Shown one piece after another: positions 1-11,896 of a DNA stretch of 64,000 nt; the stretch's first letter is position 1; each line of letters opens with the position of its first letter. A program made the translations under genes and the position numbers. This DNA is from Planctomycetota bacterium (lineage in GTDB: Bacteria; Planctomycetota; Phycisphaerae; UBA1845; UTPLA1), in assembly GCA_016712275.1 (NCBI GenBank), contig JADJRI010000010.1:91168-155167 (forward strand), in the 5' to 3' direction. A model generated the notes under the pieces. It was not told the origin of the DNA. It was given only the letters and a program-made list of their open reading frames with translations, and ran no database searches.

Positions 1-2492
1 GACGTCGATCGAATGACCGAATCGCGAGAATGGATCGTAAACTCCTTGTGGCTGATACCACGCACCGCGGAACCGGGCTCCCTTAATACCCAGCCCACCT
101 TGGGCGACATAGGGTGGTTGGCCAAAGAATCGTTGAAGCGCCACACGATACCCATCACCCAAATGGAAGCCAAATGGTCCAGTTTCGGGTATACCGTCAC
201 CGTTGGTATCGACACCATCCCCAATCGTCATCACTAGGCCATCGCTGCCCTCAACAAATACCAAACCAGTATCATAGAATTCACCGGTCAACCCGTCATT
301 CGCAATTCCGCTGCCACCAATCAATGCATTCGTAATCTGTTGACTATCGCAACGATGGCCGTCGAAATTGCCAAAACCGCCTGAACCTTGCGTTCGATTT
401 TGTGGTGGACAAACCGGCCTGAAGTCTTCAATAGCAAGCGGATTGATAGCGCGAGGGTTTAAAGCATCGCAACCCGGTGCATCTGAAAACGGACTTGGGA
501 AACCATCAAAATAGGTCAATCGTATGGGATGTTCCGTGACGGTTGTGGTCATTTGACCGCTTATTCGTACCTGAACAGTATCAAAATCAACGCCGACAGA
601 GGGTCGCGCAAATAGCAGGAATTGACCGTCATAAACAGATGGTGGAATTCCTTCGCCTTCGGCAACCGGAAAATTCGGGTCGACTTCGAATTCAACAGTT
701 ACATCAAAGGCGCCGTCAGCATCGGGAACGATGGTGATTGTCTCGGTCGGACCATTCTCATTTTCAAGGAGCACATCTACCGTGAAGGCGACTGGCTGTT
801 GGTCCGCTCGCTCGCCGGTCAATTGAACGACAAAGCGAGTCATCGTTATCAATCGCCCATCAGTCGCGTCGATATCAACATTTCAGGGAACAACGGCGAA
901 AGCCCAACGGGATCGACCGGTGCCCACTGACCGGCATTCACCATCTCAATTTCCTCGGCTTCACCAACGAGCGCGGTCGAGCCGGACCGCAAAACAATAT
1001 CACTTAGGCAAGGGAATGGTGCGCGAATAGCATCGTCAAATGTGCAACTATCACACGGGTCAACGTCTTCTTGATCAAACACACTTGAAGTCGATGCCAA
1101 ACCAACCATGAAATCGGGGCGTCCGTCACCAGTGCTGTCCGGCATTCCGACAATTGAAGAAACACCAGAACCGAATCCGAGCGACGCCTCCTGTGGGATG
1201 ATGGTGCCTCGTATATTGAAGTATCGCTGAAAACGCGGGTCTGTTGACGGAAATGGTACATAAGAGCCTACCGTATTAAGCGCATTAACACCTGCATATC
1301 GTCCCGATCCATACCCGAGAATTGCGGCGAAGTCTGAAGGAATGCGCCTTTGCCGACCGTAAATCAAATAAACTTCACCAACACCCGACTGGTTAAATGG
1401 ACTGGCCGTTTCTGCGCCGATTAGAAAATCATCGAACCCATCGCCATCGATATCACCTGGCGAAGCAAAAACGCTTCCTGCGCGACTACCACCGGCCGGA
1501 TTGACCGGGTTGCCGTCGAAGCCCTGCCAGGTTGCGCCGGCTACCGTGCTGCCGGTGTTGATTAGGTCCACAACATCAGACGGAGCGCGCAGCAACCGAA
1601 TCGCGCCGACGGCATACTTGTTTATGACATGCCCCTGTCCGTCATCGATTTGCACCCGCACAAAGTAAGGCAGCGGCCGACGACCTTCGTCGGTTTCAAG
1701 TCGAATCGGAAGAACGTTCAGGTCAATCGTGATGTCATTCTGAATCAGCCCAATGGCGCCCGGAGCAATCGTGCCCGGCGCCAGAGTCTGCGTCGCCACT
1801 TCGAGCGGCACATCGGTTGCATCGTTTGAGGTGCTTCGATCGCGATCGAAAAGCACGCGGACAACCAGCGTGTCGGTATCGGAATCGGCATCGCTGACGT
1901 TGTAGCGCACAGTCAGAACATCGTCGTTGCTGAGCCCGGCATCGGTTGCCGGAAGGTCGATCGTCAAAACAGGCGCCGCGTTCTCGTCACCAATGCCCTC
2001 GGGCACGATTAAGACCGGATCGGCCCATGTCGAAACGACCGGCCGATTGCCGGTGTTGTCATTGGCATTGAACGAGCCATCATTGATTTCAGCAAAGAGG
2101 AAATAAGAACCGGGTGTCACATTGTTGGTGCGCCAGAAGGCCGTGCCGGAACCTTCGCCGGGGCCGACCGGAAAGCTGGTGAGAATCGGAATCTCATCCG
2201 CGGCGGTTGGATTGTCTGAAGCCGAGGCAAACACGCGAACATTGGCGCGATCCTCGGTGTCCTGCGCGGTGAACTTGATGGTGACCAGTTCGCCCTGCTC
2301 GGCCGAGCCATCGCCCTTCGGCGTGGTCACGTCCGTAATCTGGACGCGCGGCGCGCGGTTGCCCGTGGCAATCGGAGGATTGAGCGGCGCGTCTTCGTCG
2401 GGCGGGCACTGCATGCCGACCGTGGCCGAGATGGCAAGTAAGGCAACACACAGCGCTGCCGCTGAACGGCGAACAAAAAAGAGACGATTCAT
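1..2492 (-). CDS. Secreted FG-GAP/VCBS repeat protein, 3' end outside window, one frame break
   Basis: The ATG at 2492 has GGAGGT 8 nt upstream and is followed by a signal peptide (residues 1 to about 26). Residues ~45-300 look like Ig/cadherin-type beta domains (for example VRYNVSDADSD). FG-GAP propeller repeats follow, with the calcium-loop signatures DIDGDGFDDFLIGA and STGDGRPDFMVG. The frame stops at 849-851, but an equally good frame begins in the stretch ~850-890 (DATDGRLITMTRFVVQLTG) and stays open to base 1, ending in another FG-GAP-like motif (FSRFGHSID). One single-base shift therefore probably splits one gene of more than 830 codons. Role inferred: extracellular or surface protein, partner unknown. 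Codon use and composition match the neighbouring secreted proteins. Confidence 0.7.
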
Positions 2493-2980
2493 CGGTAAAT
2501 TACCTCCGACGCAGGGTCATTCGGTGGGACGGTTAAGCGGGCGTCTCGTTGGCGTGCAGAATGAGAATCCCCCTTGCCATCATCGTATCCAACTTCAGGG
2601 GCAAGGGTCAAGCCCACGTTTTGCACAACTCCGGCGATTACAGCGATTTGGAGGGCTTCATGACGCGTGTGAACGTCCTGAAACCTCTTCGCCAAAATCA
2701 CCGCGTCATCCCGCATGGCACCCGTTTAATAAGGGTCCAGCGGACGCAACTGCGATTAACCGGGCCATCCACGGACTCGCACGAGGCCGTGTGGTTGCTC
2801 CATTCTAAGACCTCACTATGTGTCTGAGAATACATGTCGGGTTATGTGACCCACCGCCCCAAAAACTGAAAACGGCGCATCCGGCCCGGCGGCCCCGCAA
2901 GATATCCTCGCGAATCCGTGAAAAGTGCGGTACGCTGGTCGGGTTACAGGATTTCAACCCGTTTCGACAGGCTGTCATTG
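2493..2980. other. Divergent intergenic region, no gene seen
   Basis: The stretch separates two divergent genes. Open frames here are short and read across several phases without a ribosome site or recognisable motif. The minus-strand ribosome site of the left gene lies at its left end. I see no convincing -35/-10 pair or terminator, although promoters for both flanking genes must lie here. Confidence 0.5.
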
Positions 2981-4816
2981 ATGAATTCGCAGCTCAAAAC
3001 CAGGATCAGCGAAGAATTGCTCCCCTATGTGAAGGAACCGGGGCAATACATCGGTGGCGAATGGAATCAGCTCGTCAAACCGGGCGACTGGCACGCTGCC
3101 GAGGTCCGCGTGGCCGTCGCGTTTCCGGATGCCTATACGATCGGCATGTCCCATCTGGGCTGCCAGATCATCTATTGGATTTGCAATCACACGCCCGGCG
3201 TTTGTGCGGAACGTGTGTATTGTCCGTGGATTGACGCCGAAGCGGTGATGCGGCGGAAGAACATTCCGCTCTTTACATGGGATACGCGGCAACCGGTCGG
3301 CACCTCGGACATTCTCGCGATTTCACTTCAATATGAGATGGGGTTTACGAGCATGCTCAACATGCTCCATCTCGCGGGCATTCCACTTCGATCGGCCGAT
3401 CGCGACGATTCGCATCCGCTGGTGATCGTCGGCGGACCTCAGGCCGACAACCCGGAGCCAGTGGCGGATTTTGTCGATCTCGTCGTCATCGGCGATGGCG
3501 AAGTGTCGGTCGCGGCGATTCTCGATTTATACGCCAGTCTAAAAAAGGAGGGCGTTCGCCGGCGCGACATGGTTGAGATCATGGCGCGGCGGTTTCCGTG
3601 GATTTATGCGCCGAATCTGTACGATTTCACCTACCACGCCGACAACACGATCGCAGGTGTTTTTCCGCGTATTTCCGGCCTTCCGGATCAAATCGAACGG
3701 TGCCAGACCCTTGACTTCGAGAACGCGCCGTTTCCCGTTCGTCCGCTCGTGCCCTTTGTGGTGGCGGTACACGATCGCATGGCGGTCGAGGTGATGCGGG
3801 GCTGTCCGCAGCGGTGCCGGTTCTGCCATGCCGGTTACACCAAGCGCCCGGTCGGCGTGCGATCGGTTGAAAAGATTCTGGAGATTGCCGAACAGCAATA
3901 TGCCGCGACCGGCCACGATGAGTTGGGATTGCTGAGCCTTTCGACGGCGGATTATCCGAATTTGAAGGAACTTGCGACGCGCGTGAACGAGCGATTCGAA
4001 TCACGCCACGTCAATATTTCCATGCCGTCGCTTCGTGTCGATAAGATGCTGCAGAATATTCCATGGATGGCCAACAGCGTTCGAAAGAGCGGACTGACCA
4101 TCGCCGTGGAAGCCGCCCGCGACAAAATGCGGGCCGCCATTCGCAAAAAAGTAACCGACGGAAATCTGATCGACGGGTTGATGGAGGCATACAAGGCCGG
4201 CTGGCAGCGGATCAAATGCTACTTCATGGCCGGTTTTCCGGGGGAGGTGGAGGACGATATTCGGGGGATTTACGAAATCACGGTCGACATGTCGAATGCC
4301 CGCCGCAAGCTGGGCAAGGCCCCGGCTCGCGTCAATTCGAGCGTGAGCTGGCTGGTGCCCAAGCCCTACACCCCGTTTCAGTGGGCCGCTCAGCCACGGC
4401 AGGCTTATTTCCAGGAGGCCCGCCGCATGCTCGCGGACGAATCGCGACGCGGCCGAAATCGGGCCATTTCCGTGAAGTCCCACGATCCGGAGCGGTCGGT
4501 TTTGGAGGCCGTGCTGGCGCGGGGCGATCGACGGTTGGGCGCGGTCATTCAGAGGGCCTGGGAAATTGGAGCCCGGTTCGATGGATGGGATGAGTGTTTC
4601 AAGCTGAGCATTTGGACGCAGGCCTTTCACGATTGCGGCATCGATCCTGATTGGTATGCCCATCGCGAACGTTCTTATGACGAAGTGCTGCCATGGGATC
4701 ACATTCGAAGCGGACCCAAGCGGGAATACTTGGAGGGTCAGTATTCGGACGTGTTTTCCAAGACGGAGCAATCCGCTCCTCGAATCGGCATCTTGCCGCT
4801 ACCGGTGGTCTCCTAA
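2981..4816 (+). CDS. Radical SAM protein of the TIGR03960 / YgiQ-like type
   Basis: A 611-residue cytosolic radical SAM protein. The start ATG at 2981 (MNSQLKTRISEELLPYVKEP) was preferred over upstream codons because the family begins close to the conserved YIGGEWN motif. Residues ~30-210 resemble the B12-binding-like N-terminal domain (FPDAYTIGMSHLG). The radical SAM core has the iron-sulfur motif CPQRCRFC, with Cys275, Cys279 and Cys282, inside MRGCPQRCRFCHAGYTKRP. The C-terminal DUF2344 domain (TIGR03936), often fused to or next to this family, is not seen. Family members are linked to RNA or translation genes but the reaction is unknown to me. The frame is intact and the family assignment is firm; substrate unknown. 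Confidence 0.85.
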   Translation: MNSQLKTRISEELLPYVKEPGQYIGGEWNQLVKPGDWHAAEVRVAVAFPDAYTIGMSHLGCQIIYWICNHTPGVCAERVYCPWIDAEAVMRRKNIPLFTWDTRQPVGTSDILAISLQYEMGFTSMLNMLHLAGIPLRSADRDDSHPLVIVGGPQADNPEPVADFVDLVVIGDGEVSVAAILDLYASLKKEGVRRRDMVEIMARRFPWIYAPNLYDFTYHADNTIAGVFPRISGLPDQIERCQTLDFENAPFPVRPLVPFVVAVHDRMAVEVMRGCPQRCRFCHAGYTKRPVGVRSVEKILEIAEQQYAATGHDELGLLSLSTADYPNLKELATRVNERFESRHVNISMPSLRVDKMLQNIPWMANSVRKSGLTIAVEAARDKMRAAIRKKVTDGNLIDGLMEAYKAGWQRIKCYFMAGFPGEVEDDIRGIYEITVDMSNARRKLGKAPARVNSSVSWLVPKPYTPFQWAAQPRQAYFQEARRMLADESRRGRNRAISVKSHDPERSVLEAVLARGDRRLGAVIQRAWEIGARFDGWDECFKLSIWTQAFHDCGIDPDWYAHRERSYDEVLPWDHIRSGPKREYLEGQYSDVFSKTEQSAPRIGILPLPVVS

Positions 4817-5404
4817 GTCGATTGTAGAGCTTTCCGCGCGGCAGCCGGCGTCTGTCAAACGGAAAACTGACCCGCTCCCCAAGTCCTAGAAACATTCCTA
4901 AGGTTTTGTCATCACTGGCCTTCCCCGGCTAGGAAACCACGTGCTGCCCTGATATACTGGTAAGACTACACGCCAATGGGGTACGTTGTCGGACAGATAG
5001 TTACGTCATACCATGCAAGTAGCCCGATTGGGCGGCGAGCTTGTTTTTCGTGAGAGCGGGAGGCGATTCATAGCGGAAATCGGGGCGAATTCGAATCACC
5101 GTGCGCCGGTGTTTCGGCAAGCGTGCTTCTGGGGACGCCGTTTGCTGACTCTGAGACAAGGTCAGGTGATTGCAGAATTCAAAATTCCCCAAGCTTTCCG
5201 TGCTTAACTGGAAGCTCTCAAGACATGACCTCATGAATAGCGCGAGACGATGTGGTCGTTCACATTGTCATGTGCGACAACGCCACGACTGAAACCCTCC
5301 GGCCAATTTGCAAGAGCGGCACTCCTGCAACCGGCCGGTAAACGAAACGCAACCCGTTTCATGCACCGCAAAACCCACGCGGTTGATCCTTCGGAGGAAT
5401 GAAC
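4817..5404. other. Intergenic region, no gene recognised
   Basis: About 590 bases between the radical SAM gene and the large protease gene. Short open frames at ~5000-5230 on both strands show no family features or ribosome site. A TATACT hexamer lies near 4950 but no -35 box is at proper distance. The only clear element is GGAGG at 5393-5397, the ribosome site of the next gene. Confidence 0.5.
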
Positions 5405-8400
5405 ATGATGTTCTCGGCACGTTTGTTTCCGGCGACCCGTAATCGATATTTCGCGACCGCCCTGCTTGGATTGCTCATCGCCGGAATAGCGACGGAGTCG
5501 TTCGCACAGGAGCGAAAGTTCATCGTCATGCTGGCCGCGCCGGTCAAATCGATGAACGAAGTGGATTTCGATCTGAATACGCTTCCGAATGTGGCGACCA
5601 TCTATTCGGCTTATTTCGATCGCACCAATCCCACGGTGAATTCGTTCGCGGAGTATTGGAACGAAATCTCCTATGGCACTGTGAACGTCAGCGGCAACGT
5701 GTTCGGGTGGGCGGAAATCCCCTGGCCGGTGCTGCCGCTCGGCGATTATCAAATCGATTCGAATGCAACTTCGATCGCAGCGGAAATCATCCCATGGATC
5801 GACTTGACGGGCGGCGGCGACGACGGCGACGGCGGCGATGAAGACGATGAAGTTTATGATCAATTCGCCGGCGAAGATGTGAACGACGTCGAACAGATGA
5901 TTTTGATTGACTACAACGGCGATTTGGCCGGCACCGCGACACCCGGGTTTCCACCCGCCGCCAATGTGCCGACTCCGGGCTTTGCTGATTTCTGGCCGGA
6001 CGGCATGACGCCCTGTTGGACGCCAGGCGAGCGCTTTGCCGACATTGACGGCGACGGCCGCTACGACGCACTTTTGGAAGCAACGATGGATGGCTGGGCG
6101 GATGGCGGCGAGCAGCCGCCTCCTGTTTGCGCCCGCGACGGCATTATTCAGGAAGAAGAAGTCTGCGACGCGATTGCCAATCCGCCGCAATCCGGTGTTT
6201 TCGGCGACGGTGACGGCGCCTGGGACTATCCCGAGCCGTTTGAAGATTTCATCGTGATTTACATTTCCGGATGCAACGCAGCCGCGCGGACGCTGGGTGC
6301 GTCTCGACCCCAGCTGGAAGAATATGAATGACGGCGATCCGACCATGGTGGGTTCGCGTCAATGGGCTGTAGCCTACATCACCCGCAATTATCCCGGTGA
6401 TGTCGGAATTCCCAATTTCCCGCAGGGAACGATGGGATCGGGCTGCATGGCCCGCTTTGGCAATGACAAGTATGACGGTCCCGACAAGTGGACTGAGCGC
6501 GGCAATGCCAAGCTGCAGATGCAGGGCGGCAATCAGATGTTGCGCGGCCTCGGCGGCATTCGATCGCCATCGCCTGCGTCGCCCGCCAATTCACCGGTCT
6601 ATCCGGCCCAGTATCCCCGCTGGAATTACAACGCATGGTGGCAGGATTTCTGGTTCACCAAGCATTCGAATGCCATGGTTCCGGCACCTGCGGCGCCGGA
6701 CGCGCCAGCATGGCCGCCCAGCAACCCGACCGCGGGCGGCGGCGGAACGCCCAATGTTCCGAACATGTTGCCTTTCAATCCGCAGCAGCCGTCAAACGGA
6801 CTCCTGCCGAGGCCGTTTGACCTGCGCGATTTCAACCCCAATTGCGGCGGTACCAATGCCCGAAAAGGCATTGCCTGCGTGGAAGATCCAACAGTCGGTG
6901 GCGGCCCGCGCATTGTTGAGCGCGATCCACCGCGTGCAAAATGCTGCGTTCCCGAGCCGGGTTCGACGCCGCCGTTCACCTGCACCGATGACACGCGCGA
7001 GGCCTGCGACGAACAGGGCGGAACGTGGGACATCACGCTGCGCTGTCAAGGCAACACCAGTTGTCCGGCCGGCGGCCTGCCGAACACGATTTGCTATCAG
7101 GATGAGGCCGTCAGTGGAGGCGCGCCGTTTCCAGCGCCAGTTCTTCCCGATGACTTTTGTCCGACCCAGCCTTGGGTGATGCCTGCTGAAGGCGGCTTCG
7201 AACACGAAGGCACGATTACGGGCGACGCGAATTGCGATCAGTGCCACAATGAAATTCGGCTTTGCGTCGATCGCCCCACGGCCGGCAACGGCGAGGTTGA
7301 TCCACGGGCCAGCAACGGCGTCGATCTGTTCAACACCGAAGTCCCGGTTCTTCCGGATCGTCTGAATACAAATGACGACGATGACTTCGACTACTACGAC
7401 GGTCCCGCTGAGTTCGACGACCTTCCGTCCTCGATCTACCATGCCCGAAGCACTTCCGGCCTCGATTACGGCGGAGACATGGCATTCGGCGAAGTGACGT
7501 CAACGCGCAACACTTCTATTTATGGTGAGGACATTGGCTCGGGCAATCCCGCGCTGGCGGCGGCAGCGGCGATCAGGTTGTTCCTCCGGCCGGTCCGCTC
7601 TCGTTCAATAGCCACGGAGCGAATGGTTTTGACGGCGGCAACCAAGTGACCATCGAATGGCTCACGTGGTGCAAGGATGGTCAGGATACGACGCCGGTCG
7701 ATGTTCTCAAACGCGACTTTAACCTTGACGGTCTTCTCGACCAGGGCGAGGTTCGCAAGCCGGGCACCGAGAATTATGCCATCGACTTAAACCGCGGCTC
7801 GCCCAACGACGGCGGCGGCGGCAGCGATTATCCGTTTAACCGAACGCGATTGGTGGAAGATACGATCGAGGCGCTCGACCTTTCAGTCGACTTCGACGAC
7901 GCGGTCATGCGTGTGCGCCCCGTGTGCGCTTTATACGAGGGCCTGGCCGGCCTCGGTCTGCACCTCGGTGGAGATGGCGGAGAATTCCTCGCCTCCCAAG
8001 GCGCCCGCGCGAATTATGTGATCGGCGGGTTCGGCGGACAGTCGATCGGGCAGTTGAGCTTCAACTTTCCACCGAACAATACGACCAATCCACCGACGCC
8101 GCGCGTCATCAAGGGACTGGATGCCCAGACCAGCGACGATCTTTTCAGCGTGGTCGTTTTTGCAACGGACACGGTTCAGGACGTCCTGCTTAAGGCGATT
8201 GTGACTCAGGATGGCTGGGAACCCAGTGTGGTCGGTGCGCTCGTCGATTCCAACAACGTAGTGTTCGACAACGTGGATGGTCTCGCGTTCGACAAGAATA
8301 ACAACATTCTTTATGGTTCGGACACAACCACCAACCAACTCATCAAGATTAACACCACCAACGGTCAGGTGACTGTCGTTGGTCCGTTTGGATGCGTTTC

Positions 8401-11400
8401 CCAGGGCGGTTGCGATCAGCCGGGTATCGGCTGCGATGTTCAGGGCCTTGCGTACGACTCGCACGACAACATTTTGTATGGTGTCGATTCGGCGTTTGGA
8501 ATTCTCGTAACCATCAACACCAGCACCGGTGCAGCAACTCCTGTGAGCGGAGCGCCGATTGGGTTCAGTGAGATCAAGGGTCTCGGCTATGTGCCGCCCA
8601 ATACAGCGAATCCGAACGACCCAAGCAGCGACACGCTTTGGGCCACCTCAACCGCCGGCAGTGGATCGCTCATTCAAATTGATACCACAACCGGCATCGG
8701 TTTGAGCAACCCGGCGACGGTTAATTTCCTGCACGCGACGACGTTTATTCCGCCGGGTCTTTACCAGGACGGTCTGGCGCCGGGCGGTCGCGGTTTGTTC
8801 CAATTACCGGCTCCTTCGATGGGAGAATTCATTCAGGTTCAAGAGGACTTTACTCCCATCTTCTTCTCCGACTTTACGACGGCACTTGATTCACAGGGAG
8901 AAAACGGCCAGAACGCGGCTTCAGAGGACTTCGCGGTCGGACTGATGGCCCACGAGTGGCTCCACGTCTGGGAAGGCTATCCCGACTTGTACGACTACGA
9001 CGTTTACATTGGCGGCATCGAGAACTTCCCGATTGCCATCTGGGATATCATGGCCGGCGGATTGGTCCATCCGTCCCCATTCCTCAAGGAATTCGGTGAA
9101 GGTGACTGTCAACTCGGTACCGACCACGAACCCTGGATCGAGACGCACGATCTTCTCGATGTGATGACGCCCTTTGAGAATCTCACCGTGCCGTTGACCG
9201 ATTTTGCGTTTGATGCGGCGAATGCCGTCTATTACTTCCAAAATCCGAATGTCGGCGGCGAGCGATTCTACTTCTGGCGACTGACGCGCGTTCAACCCAC
9301 CCCGCCACGCATCAATTTCTCAAAGACCCTGCCCGGTGATGGTGTCATGATCATGCACACCGACTTCGGCCAGAATTTCGGCGGTTTCGGAGGCAACTTT
9401 GAAGGCTTCCCGCTTCAACAGCGCATTGGTACGCACTTTGCTTATCAAATCGTGCAAGCCGACGGGGAAATCGACTTTGCCGGTGGCGCAGGCGATCCAT
9501 TCGGTAACTTGGGAAGCACGCTTTGGACCGAAGATGGTAATGGACTTAACCCCACACCGAACTCGCGATGGTACGGAGAGGTTCGCAGCGGCATCGAAAT
9601 CCGCGATATCACCAATTTCCCGAACTTCTCGGAAGTCGTGTTCCACTGGAATCCGCGCGTGGTTCCCGAATTTGATTTCACCCGGCCGCCGGGCGGACAG
9701 GTCGTGGTCATCGGTGGCGTTCCCAATTACTTCATTGGTTACGAAGCGTGGGACAAGGATGGCGGAACTCGAATTGAATTCTTCTGGGACAACAACAATT
9801 CCGGCTATGAGACGGCAGGACGCCAAATCGGCGCACCGGCTGTCAAATTGCCCGGCTTTGTCGAACAGACCAAGGCGGTCCCGTTAAATATCCTTCCCGG
9901 CGACGGCACCTATTACTTCTTTGCCCGGCTCGTTCCCGGTGCAGGCGCGAATGGGAATACTGATCCGATGGCGTCAGCGCCGCGTGCAGCGCCTCGGAAT
10001 CGCGGTCGCGGACACTTCCAGATCAATCCGGAAGGCGTCCCCGCTCCCGTCCCGGCCAGCAAGAATAAGCCGGTCATTGTGGACATTGCCAAATCGAAGC
10101 TTGAGCAATGGACGGCTCGGGTTGCCGACGATACGAATCCCGGCGCGGAAATCTGGGAAGTGGAAGGCTCGCTCTCCGGCGTTCAGTTGACGCCGTTGAT
10201 CAAGGGACAGCTCTATACCAGCGACAACGGCGAGGTGAAGTTCCTGATCCAGTCGGATGCCATCGTCGGCGTCGGCGACCTCGTCGAAGTCGAGGGTCAG
10301 TTCCATCTCATCGATTGCAATGCAAACTTCGATGCCACGACATTCAAGCCGACCGACCGGGTGCGCATTGAGGTTGGTGGTATTTCACGATTCGAAGTCG
10401 TATCCCGTGTACCCGATCCGCATACGCTGGTGCTTGCCTCGACAAATCTGACGGCAACCAACAATGTCTCTTACCGAGTACACAGCTTCTTTGATGACAA
10501 TGGCGGATCCAGATCGATTCACTGTCATCACGACCGGCAAAACGGCATACAGCGGTCCCATCGCCGTTCAGAATGGCACTGTTGTCTCGCAGCTCTTCCC
10601 GGTCATTCAAGTGACCCTATCCGGGCGACAGCGGCAATCCGCCGTCGAATCCGCACCATCGTGCTCCGCTCACGGTCCAATTCGACGCATCGCAGACACG
10701 CGATGAAAACGGAAATCTCGGCAATCCGAATCTCGACTTCGATTGGCAATTCGGGGATGGCGGCGTCGCCTCCGGTGCCCAGGTCAGCCATACCTACCTG
10801 ACGCCATCACCGTGTCCCAACGGGTTCATCGTGACGGTCACGGCCACAAACCCGGGCGCGGGACCGACCGGTGAGGACATCACCGGCACATCGACAGTCG
10901 TGATTTGCGTCAATCCACCGGATTCCGATGGCGACGACGTTGACGACGTGGCGATTCCGATGGCGATGGTCTGCCCGACCTGTGCGACAATTGCCCAAGC
11001 GTTGCGAATCCAAGTCAGAACGACCTCGACGATGACGACATCGGCGATCTCTGCGACGTCTGTCCGGAGAACACCAGCGTCATCAACGAACCCGATTCCG
11101 ACAGCGACGGCACGGGTGATGCTTGCGACAATTGCCCGAATGTTCCGAACGGCAATCAGGCCGATGCCGATGGCGACAACTTTGGCGATGCCTGCGACAA
11201 CTGTCCAAATGATCCGGGCAAGACCGAGCCGGGCGTTTGCGGTTGCGGCACGGCCGACCAGGATCGCGACGGCGACGGCGTTCCGGATTGCGTGGTCTTC
11301 GGTCCGCGACCGCCGGATACGGACGGTGACGGCGTGGATGACACGCTCGACGAGTGTCCGTTCGACAGCAGCAAGACGACCGAGGGCATCTGCGGTTGCA

Positions 11401-11685
11401 ACATCCCCGATGACGACCGCGACAACGACGGCGTGATCGATTGCATCGACAACTGTCCGGACGTGGCCAATGCCGGCCAGGAAGATTCGGACGGCAACAA
11501 CATCGGCAATGCGTGCGATCCCAACAATGGAAACGGTAACACCGGCGGCCCCGGACCGAATCCATTCCCCGGCGATTGCGGAACGCAGGCCATGTGCCCG
11601 GCCGCACCGGCTGCTTCGATGGCGCCATTTGCCATGATCGGAATCGCGATGATGCGATCGCGCTTATCGCCGACGCCGCAGGTAA
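5405..11685 (+). CDS. Giant secreted M6-family metalloprotease with PKD and TSP3 repeats (several frame breaks)
   Basis: ATG 5405 lies 7 nt after GGAGG (5393-5397) and starts a signal peptide (ATALLGLLIAGIATESFA). One protein of about 2,090 residues is spread over several frames, with breaks near 6290, 7555, 10500, 10620, 10960, 11290 and 11660. The zinc site HEWLHVWEGYPDLYD starts at 8951 and matches the M6 (immune inhibitor A) pattern HExxH...PDLYD; IWDIMAGG follows as in that family. About 200 residues of propeller-like repeats (ILYGSDTTTNQLIKINT, 8280-8720) precede the zinc site. A PKD domain lies at ~10620-10860 and Asp-rich thrombospondin type 3 calcium repeats at ~10910-11530. The tail has DCGTQAMC, a hydrophobic stretch and, in the alternative frame, RAYRRRRR before the stop at 11683-11685; the uncorrected frame stops at 11717. 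Inferred role: extracellular protein degradation. Confidence 0.75.
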
Positions 11686-11733
11686 GGCACTGTGATCGGC
11701 ATGGCCCGACGCGATAGAATCTGATAAATGCTC

Positions 11734-11777
11734 AACGCCCCGAATCGCGACATGCGATTCGGGGCGTTGCTATTTTT
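11734..11777 (+). terminator. Rho-independent terminator of the M6 protease gene
   Basis: A perfect 15-bp inverted repeat (11734-11748 with 11754-11768) has a 5-nt loop and is followed by GCTATTTTT. It lies about 50 bases after the protease stop and points away from it. The minus strand has no A/T run on the other side, so it should act mainly on the plus strand. Confidence 0.9.
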
Positions 11778-11896
11778 GGTGGGTCAGAAAAACAGGGTCG
11801 TTCTATTGGGTTGGGTGAAACAATCGCGGACAATATCCGAGTTCACTTCTCGCAGCTTTGACAAAATTCGGTGAATTGTGCGGCCAATAGAAGGAA

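Noticed and set aside
4001..4771. 256-codon open frame on the minus strand inside the radical SAM gene
   Set aside because: Antisense shadow of a well-supported gene; Arg/Pro-rich with no motif.
4900..5230. Short frames between the radical SAM and protease genes
   Set aside because: No motif, no ribosome site, and similar open lengths on both strands.
5231..6346. 371-codon open frame on the minus strand opposite the M6 protease start
   Set aside because: No ribosome site, signal or family motif; it is the mirror of a GC-rich coding strand whose plus reading has clear protein features.
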